The position numbers and the translations under genes were made by a program. Shown in pieces: positions 60,170 through 62,023 of a DNA stretch of 62,023 bases; within the stretch, counting starts at the first letter, position 1, and each line of letters begins with the position of its first letter. This stretch comes from an uncultured Geobacteraceae bacterium (GTDB taxonomy: Bacteria; Desulfobacterota; Desulfuromonadia; Geobacterales; Pseudopelobacteraceae), in the NCBI GenBank assembly GCA_903939115.1, contig CAJAFV010000038.1, positions 1-62,023 on the forward strand, in the 5' to 3' direction. The notes beneath the pieces are model-generated. The model had not been told where the DNA came from. It saw only the letters and a list, made by a program, of their open reading frames with translations, and searched no databases.

Positions 60170-62023
60170 ATGACGCACAATCATTTGTCGTCTGAAGAAG
60201 CCTTAAACGAACTTGAGAGTTACAAACAGCAGACACTGTACCTCCGAAGTATTCTTGAAAGTCCTCAGGGCATCATTATTTTTTCCCTGGACACGCACTA
60301 CCGTTATACTTTATTTGCTCGTGTCCATGCACAAACGATGAGGGAAATCTGGGGGGCATCCATCGATATTGGCACCTGCATACTGGATGTTATCAACAAT
60401 GATACAGACCGGCAAAGGGCGCAAAACAATTTCGACAACGCCCTGTCGGGGAAGTACCTGATCAAGGAAGAAGAGTACGGTGATGAGTGTTTAAAGCGTA
60501 CCTTCTGGGAGAATAGCTATTCTCCAACGTATGACGATGAAGGCAAGATCATAGGTGTAACGGTATTTGTCACGGACATAAGTGTTCGCAAACGGATGGA
60601 AATGGAGTTGATCCAGTCCAAAGATGCCGCCGAAGCCGCCAACAAGATGCTCCATGCCGTTTTAGACACAGTGCCGGTGCGCATTTTCTGGAAGGATGCG
60701 GAATTGAGATATCTCGGCTGCAATCGGGCTTTTGCTGCTGATGCAGATGTTGGCTGTCCGGAGGATCTGATCGGCAAGGACGACTTTCAGATGGTGTGGA
60801 AGGAGCAGGCGGAGATATTCAGAGACGGTGATCGGAGGGTAATGGCATCGGGAATCCCCCAACTCTCATACGAAGAGCAGCAAACCACGGCGAATCGAGG
60901 TAAAATGTGGCTTCGCACGTCGAAAGTGCCGCTCCGCAACGAGGCAGATACAGTAATAGGCATTCTCGGCGTGTATGACGATATTACCGAGAGCAAAAAA
61001 ATCAAAGAGCAGCTGCTCCAGTCACAAAAGATGGAGTCAATCGGTCAGCTTGCCGGAGGGCTGGCGCACGATTTCAACAATCTCCTCAGTATTATCAACG
61101 GTTACTGCGGCTTGCTGCAGATGAAAATGATGTCGGAAGAACAACTGTCTGTATATGTGGCAAAAATAGTCTCTGCATCGGAACGGGCCGGCGAGCTGAC
61201 CCACTGCATGATGGCGTTCAGTCGCACCCAGGTGATGAAGCTGGAGCACCATAATTTGAACGTGATTGTTTCCAAAGTGGGAGATTTTGTAAAAAGGATT
61301 ATCGGAGAGAATATTACCTTCAAGGTGGATATCAAAGACGCCTCTCTCTTTGTGTATGTAGACGGCGGTCAGATCGAGCAGGTCTTGATCAATCTGGCCA
61401 ATAACGCCCGGGATGCCATGCCGAAAGGAGGGACATTTACCTTTTTGACAGATTTTCTGCAGATGAATGACACGTTTCCCTGCGTTAATGGTGTTGGCCC
61501 GCCGGGCAGATACGCAGTCATTACGGCTGCCGACACCGGCACGGGAATGGATGAAGCAACCAGAAAGAAGATCTTCGAGCCGTTTTTTACCACCAAAGAG
61601 GTGGGACAAGGGACCGGACTCGGACTAGCAATGGTGATTGGCATCGTCTCTCAGCACAACGGCTATGTGACTGTCTCCAGCGAACAGGGGCACGGCACCG
61701 GTTTCACGATATATCTGCCGCTCTCACTGCCGGGAATTAAGGCGTCGGCAGAGAATATGGATACCGCTCTGGAAAAATACTCTGGGACCGAAACAATTTT
61801 GGTTGTTGAAGACGATGCTGATATACGGGAGTTTATGCAACAATTCCTGGCGATGCATGACTACACGGTGCTGACTGCCACAGATGGCGAGGATGCGCTG
61901 CGCACGTTTAAGGCAGACGCAGACGGTATCGGGCTGGTTATCACGGATTTGATCATGCCGCGCATGAACGGGAAACAGATGTTTGATGAGATCAGGCGGA
62001 TAAGGCCGGATATGAAGGCGCTG
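60170..62023 (+). CDS. PAS-domain hybrid sensor histidine kinase, 3' end beyond window
   Basis: Direct translation from ATG 60170 (GGAGG 6 nt upstream) stays open for 618 codons to the window edge. Order: a PAS domain (about 20-140), a second PAS domain (about 160-280, with [20 protein letters not shown]), a HisKA domain with H-box [12 protein letters not shown] (His about 300), an HATPase domain (DNA-like NNARDAMP N-box, [11 protein letters not shown]-box), and a receiver domain ([13 protein letters not shown], about 542; Asp in LVITDLIMP). It has no membrane helix, so it is a cytoplasmic hybrid kinase. The ligand is unknown. Confidence 0.93.
   Translation, partial: MTHNHLSSEEALNELESYKQQTLYLRSILESPQGIIIFSLDTHYRYTLFARVHAQTMREIWGASIDIGTCILDVINNDTDRQRAQNNFDNALSGKYLIKEEEYGDECLKRTFWENSYSPTYDDEGKIIGVTVFVTDISVRKRMEMELIQSKDAAEAANKMLHAVLDTVPVRIFWKDAELRYLGCNRAFAADADVGCPEDLIGKDDFQMVWKEQAEIFRDGDRRVMASGIPQLSYEEQQTTANRGKMWLRTSKVPLRNEADTVIGILGVYDDITESKKIKEQLLQSQKMESIGQLAGGLAHDFNNLLSIINGYCGLLQMKMMSEEQLSVYVAKIVSASERAGELTHCMMAFSRTQVMKLEHHNLNVIVSKVGDFVKRIIGENITFKVDIKDASLFVYVDGGQIEQVLINLANNARDAMPKGGTFTFLTDFLQMNDTFPCVNGVGPPGRYAVITAADTGTGMDEATRKKIFEPFFTTKEVGQGTGLGLAMVIGIVSQHNGYVTVSSEQGHGTGFTIYLPLSLPGIKASAENMDTALEKYSGTETILVVEDDADIREFMQQFLAMHDYTVLTATDGEDALRTFKADADGIGLVITDLIMPRMNGKQMFDEIRRIRPDMKAL

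Noticed and set aside
1..62023. A CRISPR array to go with the Cas6-like gene
   Set aside because: I saw no set of regularly spaced direct repeats of 24-37 bp in the window.

Overview
The window looks like chromosome from a Geobacterales / Desulfuromonadales bacterium. The evidence is a single-subunit cytochrome b frdC-frdA-frdB operon of Geobacter type, a phenylacetate-CoA ligase/ACT/Liv transporter operon, an archaeal-type cofactor-independent phosphoglycerate mutase gene, and ribosomal and RNA-modification operons in the usual delta-proteobacterial order (ffh-rpsP-khpA-rimM-trmD-SPOUT-rplS-rnhB; rpsF-rpsR-DUF2232-rplI). The species cannot be named from the sequence.

Layout. 1-2.8 kb: a partial gene that may be DUF5682/TraB-like, with a MoxR ATPase and a 39-aa membrane peptide. 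3-6.7 kb: an EF-hand protein and a Spy-like periplasmic protein, divergent from a BaeS/BaeR-like two-component pair. 6.8-9.97 kb: a TetR regulator with a visible operator, a 57-aa zinc-ribbon protein, a methyltransferase-like protein and threonine aldolase. 10-11.6 kb: tRNA-Leu(CAA), a small protein and tgt. 11.7-15.4 kb: frdCAB behind a possible leader peptide. 15.4-18.3 kb: an orphan Cas6-like RAMP protein, a LolB-like lipoprotein, a Crp-family regulator and a STAS-like protein. 18.4-25.9 kb: paaK-ACT-livK-livK-livHMGF. 26-34.3 kb: apgM, a FecR/W-rich protein, mltG, HDOD plus GspE-like ATPase, and a metallophosphoesterase.

The main discovery is at 34.86-46.58 kb. An ~11.7-kb element has inserted into the host RNase HII gene (rnhB) exactly at its catalytic DEAGRG motif. 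The 5' piece of host rnhB lies beside rplS at 46.7 kb and the 3' piece lies at 34.3-34.86 kb. The element carries its own complete but divergent rnhB at its right end, in the orientation of the broken gene, so it appears to replace the function it destroys. Its AT-rich half encodes a tyrosine-recombinase module: a 726-aa recombinase, a 421-aa recombinase, a helix-turn-helix/coiled-coil protein fused to a P-loop kinase-like domain, a small VPA1267-like protein, and a 217-aa protein that may be the C-terminal remnant of a third recombinase. This resembles Tn554-like and gamma-mobile-trio elements. Its cargo is a Zorya-like anti-phage operon with intact zorC and zorD, only the last ~53 codons of zorB, and no zorA.

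46.7-57.5 kb returns to conserved host genes: the ffh-to-rplS operon, a DUF3343 protein, dciA, ettA, a rubrerythrin-like protein, a hydrogenase maturation protease and the rpsF-rplI operon. 57.7-62.0 kb holds a palindromic intergenic repeat, a small-protein/GNAT pair, a DUF2156 protein, and a hybrid sensor kinase that runs off the right edge. The reading frames at both window edges and several small genes were recovered by direct translation.
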